NCBI RefSeq assembly: GCF_001870435.1
Contig: NZ_MDDR01000021.1
Coordinates: 1 to 64,000, forward strand
Length of the DNA: 64,000 bases
Reading direction: 5' to 3'
Source of the DNA: Pseudomonas costantinii
GTDB taxonomy: Bacteria; Pseudomonadota; Gammaproteobacteria; Pseudomonadales; Pseudomonadaceae
The position numbers and the translations under genes are program-made. The notes under the pieces were generated by a model. That model was not told the DNA's origin, searched no databases, and worked only from the letters and a program-made list of their open reading frames with translations. Position 1 is the first letter of the stretch, and the number at the start of each line of letters is the position of its first letter. This document shows positions 8,143 through 16,990 of the stretch, one piece after another.

Positions 8143-10980
8143 TTAGAACTTGGTTTGCAGCCCCACCCGCAACGTGCGGCCCGGTGCGGGCATGAAGCTT
8201 TGCGCCAGCGGATCCAGGTAATAGCGGTCCGTCAGGTTCTGCAACGACAGGTTCAGGGTGGTGTGGTCCTGCAGCTTGTAGTCGAGGAACAGATCAATCA
8301 GCGTCACTTGGCTGTAAGCCAATTGCGGCGTGGTAGCACCGGTTTGCCACTTCTTGTCGGCGGTGACCGTCGGGCCGGAGGTGTAAGTGACGCGCCCGCC
8401 GAGGGTCAGGGTCTGGTCGAAGAAACGCAGGCCTGAGGTAAGGTTTCCCGAAAGCCGTGGTGGGTTCTGGGTGTTGGCGTACGAGCCCATGAAGCTGCCG
8501 GGCGTGCAGTTGGGCGTACCGCTCAAGTCGTTGTAGCGGTTGCTGCTGGCGCGCAGACGTGCGGCGAAGGCGGAGTCGCACGTTTCGGTCATGATGTAAT
8601 AGGTGGATGAGAGGTCCGCAAACACACGGCCCGCGTCGTAGCGCGATTGCAGTTCCAGGCCGCTGGTCTTGTAGCTGTCGGTATTGCTGAAGCGCATCAG
8701 GCCCATCAAGCCCGGGCTCGGGTCGTAGTAGCGAGTGATGTAGTTTTTGATGGTGTTGTTGAAGTACGCCACTTTGATCGCCGCCGAGTCGTTGTCGACC
8801 AGCAGGCCTTTTTGCATCGTACTCACGCCGATCTCCCAGTTACTGGAGCGCTCGGGTTTCAAACCTTTACCCGGCATGGTCTGCAATACGCCCTGGCTGG
8901 TTTCGAACAACGAAGGCATGCGCATGCCCTGGGTGTAGGACGCGTAAATAAAAGTGTCTGGCGCCACTTCAAGGTTGAAACCAACCGCCGGGGAAAACGC
9001 ACCGCCGCTGTTGGTGTCTTTGCCGGAGTAGTCATACCCGGCCACGACCTCGCCGACTTGAGATGGATAGACCGTTGAATGGGTTGCACCGAAGTCGTTG
9101 TAGCGAACACCTTCAAAGGGGAAGTTGGTATTGGAGAACACTACACCGTTGTTCAGCCGCGGATCCGTGGCCGCGGTGTATTGGCCATTCTGGTCCGGGA
9201 ACCAGAACATGTTGCCGTAGCCTGCTGGGCTGGAGACGCCTACATACCGCAAGTCGCGCTCTTCCCAGCGTGCTGTCGACTGCGCCACCTTGTCCTTGGT
9301 GCGGTAATGCGCGTACCGACCACCCCCCCACAGCGTCAAGGGTTCGACCGGTTTGTATTCCAGCTTGCCGTTGAAGCTGAACTCCTCGCGAGTGCCCTCG
9401 CGCAACATGCGATTGGCGTTGATATCGTGCTGGGTGGTGGACACGCCTTTTTGCGGGCGCAGGTCTTCGAACTGGAAGGCTGTGCCGAGGTCGAGTTTCA
9501 GGTCGCCGTAGTCCGTCTGGAACCGCGAGGTATTGGCCAAACCACCGCCGATGCGCTGATTGTCTTGTCGACTCCAGGAGCGGTCCGAGCGATAGGCTTG
9601 GGATGCGGGCGCCGCGACCGACGTCAACTGGCTGCTTTTGGCATCCGTCATCCACAGGTTGGCGGTGAGGTCCACCAGCGGGTTGCCTGCCGGCAGGTAA
9701 TGGTAGGCGGCGGTGTAGCTGTCGATCTTGGTCCGGCCCAACGGGTATTGGTAGATGCCACCGGTGCCGAAGCGGAAAATATCCGACGGCATGATTTCGC
9801 CAATGCGCCCATCGTAGCGGCGGTAGCCCAGGTCAAAGGTATGGTCGTCGGCCGGGCGAATGGTGGTCTTGAGTAAGAAGGACTCAGTCTCCGACGATGA
9901 GTTCAGCACTTCTTCACCGGCGTTGTACGTGGTGGCCACTGTCGTCTCTTCACGGCCGTAACGGTCGAAGTTGCGATAGCGGTCCTGGCCCTTCTTACCT
10001 GCAAAATAGTTGCCTTGATTGCGGTGCGCGTAGGCGGCCACCACGTCGAAGAAATCATGGGTATAGGCAAATGCGGCGCTCCCGGACTCGGCTTTCGAAC
10101 CAAACAAACCGCCGCGACTGCGATGCGGTTCCGAATACAGGCTTTCGGTTCGCGAGTGGGCGTCACGCGAGGCCGGCGCAACGCCGTTATTCCACAGGTC
10201 GCCCTTCAGGCGCAGACCAATGTTCTTGCCGTCGCGCAAGATGTCATCAACGCCCAGGGTACGCATGCTCACCGTGCCGCCGATGGCACTGGAGGTCAGG
10301 CTGGGACCTTTGTCGATGGTGATATCGCTGATCAGGTCCGGGTCGATGTAGCTACGCTGTTGGGTGCCTGCGTAGCCGCGATACACGTCTAACGCCTGCT
10401 GTGAGCCGTCGACTGTCACCGCCACCCGGCTTTGGCCCTGGATGCCACGAATGTTCACATCCAGACCGCCGCCGTTGCGGCTGTCACCGACCTGGACACC
10501 CGGCTGGCCCTTCAGTACATCCCCCACCGAGATCACGCCAAAACGTTGCATGTCTTCGTTAGAGATATGCACCGATGAGCGCGGTGCCGAATAAACCTCT
10601 TTCTGATCAAGGTCTTCGCCAATGACTTTTTGCGTCGGCAGCATCAACGCGGCCCCCCCTTGATACAGCTGAAAGCTGCCATCGGCCTGGCGTTGGTAGT
10701 TCAACCCGGTACCCGATAACAATTGCGTCAGCCCGGCCTCTGCACTGAAATCACCTTGCAGGCCCTTGCTGCTCTTGCCGGTCGTCAGCACGGCACTCCC
10801 CGCCATGCTGATGCCTGCCTGCACACCGAAACGCGACAGCGCCTGATCCAGAGGGCCAGCTTCGATGCTGTAGTGCTGGCGCTCATCGTCGGCGAATGCG
10901 GCTGCGCCGCACAGTGGCTGCAGACTCAGAAAAAGCACACCCAGCGCGCGGCTGCGAAAAGTACTGACGGGGGAAGTCAT
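8143..10980 (-). CDS. TonB-dependent receptor with STN signalling domain, heme-receptor-like
   Basis: This 945-residue outer-membrane receptor has a signal peptide (to about 30), an STN secretin/TonB N-terminal domain (about 35-110, GPLDQALSRFGVQAG), a plug (about 130-250, with VQVGDSRNGGGLDVNIRGI) and a 22-strand barrel ending in the aromatic GLQTKF. The STN domain contacts a FecR-type anti-sigma factor, encoded just upstream with its sigma factor. The barrel stretch YASYTQGMRMPSLFET and the overall length resemble HasR-type heme receptors. No HasA-like hemophore is seen nearby, so the ligand (heme or a siderophore) is left open. Confidence 0.88.
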   Translation of the reverse strand: MTSPVSTFRSRALGVLFLSLQPLCGAAAFADDERQHYSIEAGPLDQALSRFGVQAGISMAGSAVLTTGKSSKGLQGDFSAEAGLTQLLSGTGLNYQRQADGSFQLYQGGAALMLPTQKVIGEDLDQKEVYSAPRSSVHISNEDMQRFGVISVGDVLKGQPGVQVGDSRNGGGLDVNIRGIQGQSRVAVTVDGSQQALDVYRGYAGTQQRSYIDPDLISDITIDKGPSLTSSAIGGTVSMRTLGVDDILRDGKNIGLRLKGDLWNNGVAPASRDAHSRTESLYSEPHRSRGGLFGSKAESGSAAFAYTHDFFDVVAAYAHRNQGNYFAGKKGQDRYRNFDRYGREETTVATTYNAGEEVLNSSSETESFLLKTTIRPADDHTFDLGYRRYDGRIGEIMPSDIFRFGTGGIYQYPLGRTKIDSYTAAYHYLPAGNPLVDLTANLWMTDAKSSQLTSVAAPASQAYRSDRSWSRQDNQRIGGGLANTSRFQTDYGDLKLDLGTAFQFEDLRPQKGVSTTQHDINANRMLREGTREEFSFNGKLEYKPVEPLTLWGGGRYAHYRTKDKVAQSTARWEERDLRYVGVSSPAGYGNMFWFPDQNGQYTAATDPRLNNGVVFSNTNFPFEGVRYNDFGATHSTVYPSQVGEVVAGYDYSGKDTNSGGAFSPAVGFNLEVAPDTFIYASYTQGMRMPSLFETSQGVLQTMPGKGLKPERSSNWEIGVSTMQKGLLVDNDSAAIKVAYFNNTIKNYITRYYDPSPGLMGLMRFSNTDSYKTSGLELQSRYDAGRVFADLSSTYYIMTETCDSAFAARLRASSNRYNDLSGTPNCTPGSFMGSYANTQNPPRLSGNLTSGLRFFDQTLTLGGRVTYTSGPTVTADKKWQTGATTPQLAYSQVTLIDLFLDYKLQDHTTLNLSLQNLTDRYYLDPLAQSFMPAPGRTLRVGLQTKF

Positions 10981-11002
10981 GCAAGGCTCCTAGAGGTGAT
11001 GG

Positions 11003-11020
11003 CCCACCTGTTTCGGTGGG
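11003..11020 (-). terminator. Hairpin between anti-sigma and receptor genes
   Basis: CCCACC and GGTGGG pair around 6 bases in the 96-base gap between fecR-like and receptor genes. No T tract follows on the minus strand. It could attenuate or protect the distal transcript rather than stop it. Confidence 0.35.
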
Positions 11021-11076
11021 TTATTCCTGTAGGCCAAGCGAGATTTGAAAAACTATCGCGGGGAAGATAAAAAATT

Positions 11077-12042
11077 TCAGACAGGCACCACTGTGACCCA
11101 ATAACGCGTTCGCCGCTCAATGCGCACGGGCAGCGCATGGGTCAGCAGTGCCAGTGCGGCATCGACATCGTCGAGTGGGAAGCTGCCCGTTACGCGCAAC
11201 GATGCGACCGCTTCACTGCAGCGCAAAACTCCAGTGCGGTAGCGCGAGAGTTCCACCAACAGGCTGTCCAGGCGCATGCGCTCCACCGGCAGAATTGCGC
11301 GCAACCAGGCCTGTGCCAGGGACGTATCGATACGGCTCGGAGCGCCGACACCGTGCGCATTCACCCGACTCTGCCAGCCGGCCTCCAACGAAATTTGCGC
11401 CTGGCTCTGCCTTGAACGCACCTGCACCAACCCGCGCAAGACGCTCACCAAGGTGCCCTGCCGATCATGGCGCACCAGCAAATTGGCGCCGTGGCTGTAG
11501 AGCTGAGCATCCGGCGTGACCACTTGCACGGCGCGAGTTTCGACGGGGGCATCCAGTGCCAGTTCGCCTTCGATCAACTCTACGCTGCGCAAGTTGGCGC
11601 TCAGCGCCACGTTCGCTGCACTGGCTGTGTTCAGCCATAACACACTGCCGTCGGCCAACGTCCAATGACGCCGTTCTCCGGTCCCTGTGCGATAGCTTGC
11701 CAGCGCCGAACGCACCAGCGTCGACTCCGCGCCTTGCCAGGAAACACCGCCCAGCAGGCCCAATGCCAGCAAGCATTTGAGCATCTGGCGGCGTCGTAGC
11801 GGGTCCGTCCCCGCTGCTTCCAGTGCCCGACGCGCCGTACTGTCGGCCAATAGGTTCGCGCCAGGCTGCAACAACAGCGGCAAGCTGCTGACCCGCAGCC
11901 AGGCGTGTTCATGCTCTGCACTCGCCTGGCGCCATTGCTGCAACGCCTGACGATCAGACGCATTCATCAAGCCGGACTGCATCTTGACCAGCCAGTCGAT
12001 GGCGCTGTCGCGCACATTTGGATTCACGGCGACACCGCTCAT
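11077..12042 (-). CDS. FecR-family anti-sigma/sigma regulator
   Basis: This 321-residue protein has an N-terminal DUF4880-type cytoplasmic domain that binds the sigma factor (about residues 10-55, ending EHAWLRV). A hydrophobic segment follows near 90-105 (LKCLLALGLLGG). The periplasmic FecR domain comes after it (about 115-215, with YRTGTGERRHWTLADGS), and the C terminus receives the STN signal. It overlaps the sigma gene by 4 bases (ATGA) and precedes the receptor gene, the canonical cell-surface signalling order. It transmits ligand occupancy of the receptor to the sigma factor. Confidence 0.9.
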   Translation of the reverse strand: MSGVAVNPNVRDSAIDWLVKMQSGLMNASDRQALQQWRQASAEHEHAWLRVSSLPLLLQPGANLLADSTARRALEAAGTDPLRRRQMLKCLLALGLLGGVSWQGAESTLVRSALASYRTGTGERRHWTLADGSVLWLNTASAANVALSANLRSVELIEGELALDAPVETRAVQVVTPDAQLYSHGANLLVRHDRQGTLVSVLRGLVQVRSRQSQAQISLEAGWQSRVNAHGVGAPSRIDTSLAQAWLRAILPVERMRLDSLLVELSRYRTGVLRCSEAVASLRVTGSFPLDDVDAALALLTHALPVRIERRTRYWVTVVPV

Positions 12043-12545
12043 TCAAAACGGCTCGCATAACAGACACTGAATGCCTTGCCCATCGCCCGTTGCACCTGGG
12101 CAACCGTCAGGCTCAATTGCTTGGCAATCTGCGGATAGGTCAGGCCATCGAGCTGGGACAAAAAGAAAATCTGCCGCACCCGCATGGACAACCCCACCAG
12201 CAACACATCGAGTTGCAGCAATGTCTCGATCATCATGTGCCGCTCTTCCGGCGACGGCTCTTGCGCCACCGGCTGCGCCGCCAAGGCCTCGAGGTACGCT
12301 CGTTCAATGGCCTGACGACGCCAGCGGTTGATCAGCAAACCATTGGCGATGGTCGCGAGAAACGCCATGGGTTGGCGCAGTTCATGGACTTCATGCCTGG
12401 AGCGCAGCACGCGGATAAACGTGTCGTGGGCCAGGTCCTCGGCATCGGCGCTGTGCCCCAGTCGGCGATGCAACCAACCGCGCAGCCAGCGGTGATGATT
12501 CACATACAGCTGCTCAACCGGCGAGGCCATGCTGTCGTCGTGCAT
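12039..12545 (-). CDS. ECF sigma factor, FecI-type
   Basis: This 168-residue sigma-70-family factor has region 2 at about residues 10-75 (DAEDLAHDTFIRVL) and region 4 at about 105-160 (LSQLDGLTYPQIAKQLSLT). It directs transcription of the downstream receptor gene when the receptor binds its ligand. A Fur box lies 16 bases upstream of the start, giving iron repression. A second in-frame ATG lies at 12530, and neither start has a strong Shine-Dalgarno. Confidence 0.92.
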   Translation of the reverse strand: MHDDSMASPVEQLYVNHHRWLRGWLHRRLGHSADAEDLAHDTFIRVLRSRHEVHELRQPMAFLATIANGLLINRWRRQAIERAYLEALAAQPVAQEPSPEERHMMIETLLQLDVLLVGLSMRVRQIFFLSQLDGLTYPQIAKQLSLTVAQVQRAMGKAFSVCYASRFE

Positions 12546-12560
12546 GTCTGTTCACTTGAT

Positions 12561-12579
12561 GTTAATGATAATTCTTCTC
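12561..12579 (-). promoter_or_regulatory. Fur box upstream of the fecI-type gene
   Basis: The 19-base site matches the consensus GATAATGATAATCATTATC at 15 of 19 positions counted by eye. It sits just before the sigma gene and implies iron-dependent repression of the whole signalling unit. Confidence 0.75.
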
Positions 12580-12697
12580 ATTGTATGATTTGCATTCGGG
12601 CGTTGTACAGCGTTGCTACGTTGCGGCGGTGTGTATCTTTTCCAGAAATCTTCACCACAGGAAACCGTACATGAACATTCTGTGTTGAGCAGGAATG

Positions 12698-13345
12698 TCA
12701 GCAGGTAATGCCTGCCCTACTCCCCACGCCTTCGTCCAAGTACTGGCTGATCAAACGAATAAGCCCGCTTTGTATCGCAGGATCGCCCAACAGACCACGG
12801 CGTGCCGCGTTATGAATCACGCCATCAATCGCATCGGAGATGATCAGTGCGCTGATGTAATCAGCCTTATTGGGCGGACGGTTTCGATGCGTGGAGACGG
12901 CATCTGCATAGAACGCCAGATACTCGATCTCAAACCCGCTGTTGGGGTTGCGATAGTCCTCAGAGCTTGGGGCCTCATCCAGCAATACCCTATGCAGTCC
13001 GGGGCAGACGCTATGGGCTTGGATCATGGCCTGAACGACGCTCGCTAAAAACTGCACCGGAGCGAGCCCTTTGGCCTTGATTTTTCGCAGGGTGTTAAGG
13101 CAGTCATCAAGATGGTTCTGGCGAATGGCACTCACCAAGGAGAGCTTGTCCGGAAAGTACTGATACAGCGAGCCGACGCTCACTCCGGCCAGGTCCGCCA
13201 CTTTATTGGTGGTGAATCCCGCCCAGCCCTCGTCGCTCAAAACGCGAGCCCCCGCCTGGATGATGGTTTGAACCGTTGCGCGGGAGCGGGCTTGACGTGG
13301 CTCCTTGCGCATCGTCGGCTTGTGTTTAGCAATGCGAGTAGACAA
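12698..13345 (-). CDS. TetR-family transcriptional regulator
   Basis: This is a repressor of about 215 residues. The HTH lies near residues 30-65 (FTTNKVADLAGVSVGSLYQYF) and is followed by a helical ligand-binding domain. I prefer the TTG at 13345, which follows GAGGTG; a GTG at 13354 and an ATG at 13312 are alternatives. It is divergent from the DinB-like gene and lies close to the RND efflux operon, so it is a candidate repressor of either, most likely responding to a hydrophobic or toxic compound. Confidence 0.85.
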   Translation of the reverse strand: MSTRIAKHKPTMRKEPRQARSRATVQTIIQAGARVLSDEGWAGFTTNKVADLAGVSVGSLYQYFPDKLSLVSAIRQNHLDDCLNTLRKIKAKGLAPVQFLASVVQAMIQAHSVCPGLHRVLLDEAPSSEDYRNPNSGFEIEYLAFYADAVSTHRNRPPNKADYISALIISDAIDGVIHNAARRGLLGDPAIQSGLIRLISQYLDEGVGSRAGITC

Positions 13346-13375
13346 TAAAATCACCTCATACAGAATATAAAAACA

Positions 13376-13394
13376 TTACTCACATTTTGTGTAA
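13376..13394. promoter_or_regulatory. Possible TetR operator
   Basis: The imperfect dyad TTAC-T-CACA / TGTG-TAA (one-base bulge) lies between the divergent TetR and DinB-like genes. TetR repressors usually bind such dyads in their own divergent promoter. Confidence 0.4.
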
Positions 13395-13413
13395 CTCGAA
13401 AGGGCCGACCGTC

Positions 13414-13920
13414 ATGAGCGTCTTGTTTGAAAAACTCTATCGATACGATGCCTGGGCCAATAAGGACTTACTCGACACATTGGGAACCCTGGATGAGGAG
13501 AAATATAAGGTGCAACTGCATACCTCTTTGCGTCTGTTCAATCACTCCCAAGTGGTGATGCAAATATTTGCCGCGCATCTAAGCGGCACACCGCATTCTT
13601 ATAGCGCCGACAACACGCTCGATACGCCAACGCTCGACGAGTTACGTGCCGCTTTGACGGTCTCGGAGCAGTGGTATCGAGACTACTTGCGCAATACTTC
13701 CGCCGAAAACTTATCCGAGGCCATTCCCTTTGTCTTCACCGACGGCGACAAGGGCTATATGACCCGAGAGGAAATGCTGACCCACGTTGTGCTCCATAGT
13801 GGCTATCACCGCGCAGAGATCGGCCGAATACTCGCGCAGCATTCAATTACCCCGCCGTGGGATACCTTTGCAGTCCATCTTCATCAGACCGAGCCTGCAC
13901 GCAGGCAGCAGGGAAAGTAA
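13414..13920 (+). CDS. DinB-family protein
   Basis: This 168-residue four-helix-bundle protein of the DinB/YfiT type starts at ATG 13414 (MSVLFEKLYRYDAWAN). The N-terminal YDAWAN motif is typical. Histidines in LFNHSQV, THVVLHSGYHR form the usual three-His metal site. Members act as metal-dependent thiol transferases or have unknown roles. It is divergent from the TetR gene, and its own repression by TetR is plausible. Confidence 0.85.
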   Translation: MSVLFEKLYRYDAWANKDLLDTLGTLDEEKYKVQLHTSLRLFNHSQVVMQIFAAHLSGTPHSYSADNTLDTPTLDELRAALTVSEQWYRDYLRNTSAENLSEAIPFVFTDGDKGYMTREEMLTHVVLHSGYHRAEIGRILAQHSITPPWDTFAVHLHQTEPARRQQGK

Positions 13921-14129
13921 TAGCGATCGTATAGCCCCAAGCATTACCCAGCACCGGTTGATAAAGATTTCCTCTATTGGCGGTTACTCAACTCTTGAAT
14001 TAACGTTCAACGCACCTGTTCAACACGACTTAAACCCAGTCACCCCGAGCCCTTTTCAAGGGGCCGGTTTGATGCACCTCGATTCATTGCTCAACAAAGC
14101 AGTTAAACAACTGATTAATTAGAGTAAAT

Positions 14130-15755
14130 ATGAAAGAGCAGCCTCGGCAGCGTGCATCCGGACCCCAACAGGTGGCGCACACCCTCGCGCTTTTTCGACA
14201 GTCACACCTTCTGGCTCCGCTGAGCTTGCTGTGCATTGCCCTCGCCGGCTGTACAGTCGGGCCCGATTTCGTACGCCCCGACGTGGCCGCGAATGCCGAT
14301 TACTCGCGAGAAAAGCTCACCGCCACCGCCCAGGCAGATATAGACGCCGGCGGCGCTGCACAGCGACTGATTGCCGGGATGGATATTCCCGGGCAATGGT
14401 GGACGCTGTTCCGCTCACCGGCACTGAACGCGTTGGTCGAGGAAGCCTTACGCGCCAACCCGGATGTCAGCGCGGCTCAAGCGGCATTGCGCCAGGCCAA
14501 CGAATTGGTCTATGCCGACCAGGCGTCGCTGTTTCCCTCCGTGAACGGCAATGTGCAGAAAACCCGCGAAAAAGTATCGGGGGCCACCACGGGCACGCCG
14601 TCGTCGCCCATTCTGACGGTGAGTTCTGCGTCGCTGAGCGTTTCCTATGCCCCGGACGTGTTCGGCGGTACTCGGCGGCAAATCGAATCCACCACGGCGC
14701 AAGCCGAGTACGAACGCTTCCAGCTGGAGGCGACCTACCTCACGTTGACCTCTAATGTGGTCAATACCGCGATTAGTCTGGCCTCTGTGCGTGATCAGGT
14801 AGTCGCCACCGAGGAAATCATTCGGCTGCAGAGCGGCCAGCTTGACCTCTTGCAAGCTCAGCGGCGCCTGGGGGCCATCGGCGATACCGACGTCCTCACG
14901 CAGCAGACCGCACTGGCGCAAACACGCGCCACCTTGCCGCCGCTGCAAAAGCAATTGGCGCAGACACGCAACCAGTTGATGGCCTACCTCGGCCGGTTTC
15001 CCAACCAGGATCAGGGCGAGCGCTTTAACCTGGCCTCCCTGCACCTGCCGGAAGAACTGCCGGTCAGCCTGCCCTCGGCCATCGTCGGCCAGCGGCCGGA
15101 TGTGCGTTCCGCGCAAGCTCAACTGCATCAGGCCAGCGCCAACATTGGCGTGGCGGTTGCCAATCAGTTGCCCCAGTTCAGCATTACCGGCTCCGTGGGC
15201 TCCACGGTGGCGAGCGGGACCAAGCTGTTTTCGGCAGGCACTGGCGTCTGGAGCCTCGCCGGATCAATCGCCCAACCGATATTTGATGCCGGTGCGCTCG
15301 AACATCGCAAACGTGCAGCCGTGGCGGCCTATGACGAGTCGGCGGCCCGTTATCGAGGCACTGTGGTAACGGCGTTCCAAGATGTGGCCAACGCGCTCCG
15401 CGCGCTTGAGGCCGATGCCGATGCGCTCAACCAGCAGGTGGTGGCTGAGCGCTCCGCGCAAGCCAACCTGGACCTTGTGCAAGCACAGTTCCGACTCGGC
15501 GCAGTGGCTTACATCAACCTGCTCACGGCCCAACAAACCTACCAGAACACCGTGCTTGCACGCGTGAAGGCACAGGCCGCCCGCTACAGCGATACCACTG
15601 CCCTCTTCCAGGCATTGGGGGGCGGATGGTGGAACCGCGCGGACGTGGATCCCGCCACCAAGGGCAAGCCCGATCGCTTCGGCCTGCCGTCGTGGCAAGA
15701 GATCATGCCGGCCAGCAAAAAAGCAGCGCCAGGCGACGCGGCGCGGTTCAACTGA
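14130..15755 (+). CDS. RND efflux outer-membrane factor (OprM/NodT-type lipoprotein)
   Basis: This 541-residue TolC-like channel carries a signal with lipobox LAGC (about residues 38-41), so the mature protein starts at that Cys and is lipid-anchored. Two OEP repeats follow, one with PDVSAAQAALRQANELVYADQA-type helix sequence and one starting near QRPDVRSAQAQLHQA. The first part reads CTVGPDFVRPDV, as in OprM. It is the first gene of an operon with the adaptor (29 bases on) and the pump. An unusual C-terminal tail of about 40 residues follows the last repeat. Confidence 0.92.
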   Translation: MKEQPRQRASGPQQVAHTLALFRQSHLLAPLSLLCIALAGCTVGPDFVRPDVAANADYSREKLTATAQADIDAGGAAQRLIAGMDIPGQWWTLFRSPALNALVEEALRANPDVSAAQAALRQANELVYADQASLFPSVNGNVQKTREKVSGATTGTPSSPILTVSSASLSVSYAPDVFGGTRRQIESTTAQAEYERFQLEATYLTLTSNVVNTAISLASVRDQVVATEEIIRLQSGQLDLLQAQRRLGAIGDTDVLTQQTALAQTRATLPPLQKQLAQTRNQLMAYLGRFPNQDQGERFNLASLHLPEELPVSLPSAIVGQRPDVRSAQAQLHQASANIGVAVANQLPQFSITGSVGSTVASGTKLFSAGTGVWSLAGSIAQPIFDAGALEHRKRAAVAAYDESAARYRGTVVTAFQDVANALRALEADADALNQQVVAERSAQANLDLVQAQFRLGAVAYINLLTAQQTYQNTVLARVKAQAARYSDTTALFQALGGGWWNRADVDPATKGKPDRFGLPSWQEIMPASKKAAPGDAARFN

Positions 15756-15784
15756 ATTGAATCATTGAAACAGCGAGAACACCC

Positions 15785-16981
15785 ATGGCTGACGTCAAGA
15801 CTGCCTCTCCCCTGCCCCCCGAGCCCAGCGCACCTGGCGGCCCACGCAAGCGTCGGCTGTGGCGACCGATGCTCATCATGGTTGTGGTGGTGCTGGTGAT
15901 TGTTGCGATCATTGGCGGGGTGAAGTTCGTGCAGATTTCGGCGCTGATCGCCCAATCGAAAGTCCCCTTGCCCGCGTCCGTGGTGACGGCCATGCAGGTG
16001 CCGTTCAGTGATTGGCAGCCCAGTGTCTCCGCCGTGGGATCGATGAAGGCGGTCAGAGGGGTTGATGTGACCACTGAAGTGGGCGGCATCGTGCGCACCC
16101 TTGGCTTCAAGCCTGGGCAAGAGGTGGCGGCCCAGGCGCTGCTTGTGCAGTTGAATGCCGACTCGGACATCGCGCAACTGCACTCGCTTGAGGCCACTGC
16201 CGACCTGGCCGTCATCGTGCTCAAGCGCGACAAGGCCCAACTGGCGGTAAACGCCGTGTCCCAAGCACAGGTTGATACAGACACCGCGGACTTGAAGGCC
16301 AAACTCGCCGCCGCAGAACAACAGCGGGCGCTGGTTGCGAAAAAAACCATTCGCGCACCGTTTGCCGGACGTATCGGGATTACCAGCGTCAACCCCGGCC
16401 AGTACCTCAACCCCGGCGACAAAATAGCCACGCTGCAGACCTTCGATCCCATCTACATCGACTTCACAGTGCCACAGACCCAACTGGAGGCAATCGCCAT
16501 CGGCCAAGGGCTTTCGGTGACTGCCGATGGCCTTTCCAATCAAACCTTCACGGGGCGAATCAGCACCATTGACACCCAGTTCGACTCGACCACGCGCAAC
16601 GTCACCGTCGAAGCGACCATTGAGAACCCAAAACAGAGCTTGGTGCCAGGCATGTTTGCCCGCGCGGTTGTTAACTCCGGCGCGCCGCAGCGCTACCTCA
16701 CCGTTCCACAGACATCGGTCACCTACAACCCTTACGGCACCACCGTGTTCATCGCGACATCGAGCAAGAACGACAAGGGCGAGGAAGTCCTCACGGCGCA
16801 ACAAACCTTCATCAAGACCGGGCCGCCCCGGGGCGATCAGGTGGCCATCCTGTCCGGCGTGAAAGAAGGCGATCTGTTGATCACCAGTGGCCAGATGAAG
16901 CTCAAAAATGGCTCGCCGGTGCAGGTCAATAACAGCGGCGCACCGCTGAATGACCCCGCTCCGACTCCCCAAGAACACTAA
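15785..16981 (+). CDS. RND efflux periplasmic adaptor subunit
   Basis: This 398-residue membrane-fusion protein has a cytoplasmic proline-rich tip, a single N-terminal membrane segment (about residues 33-55, MLIMVVVVLVIVAIIGG) and a short alpha-hairpin. Lipoyl and beta-barrel domains follow, with RAPFAGRIGI and VNPGQYLNPGDKIATL typical of the family. It links the RND pump to the outer-membrane channel. The gene follows the channel gene and precedes the pump by 9 bases. The substrate class cannot be read. Confidence 0.92.
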   Translation: MADVKTASPLPPEPSAPGGPRKRRLWRPMLIMVVVVLVIVAIIGGVKFVQISALIAQSKVPLPASVVTAMQVPFSDWQPSVSAVGSMKAVRGVDVTTEVGGIVRTLGFKPGQEVAAQALLVQLNADSDIAQLHSLEATADLAVIVLKRDKAQLAVNAVSQAQVDTDTADLKAKLAAAEQQRALVAKKTIRAPFAGRIGITSVNPGQYLNPGDKIATLQTFDPIYIDFTVPQTQLEAIAIGQGLSVTADGLSNQTFTGRISTIDTQFDSTTRNVTVEATIENPKQSLVPGMFARAVVNSGAPQRYLTVPQTSVTYNPYGTTVFIATSSKNDKGEEVLTAQQTFIKTGPPRGDQVAILSGVKEGDLLITSGQMKLKNGSPVQVNNSGAPLNDPAPTPQEH

Positions 16982-16990
16982 GGGTGTCCC

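Noticed and set aside
13787..14122. 111-codon frame after the DinB-like gene
   Set aside because: It starts inside the DinB-like gene and the translation has no recognisable features; treated as chance.
15584..16978. 464-codon minus-strand frame opposite the RND adaptor
   Set aside because: A shadow of a well-supported adaptor gene with no recognisable domains.
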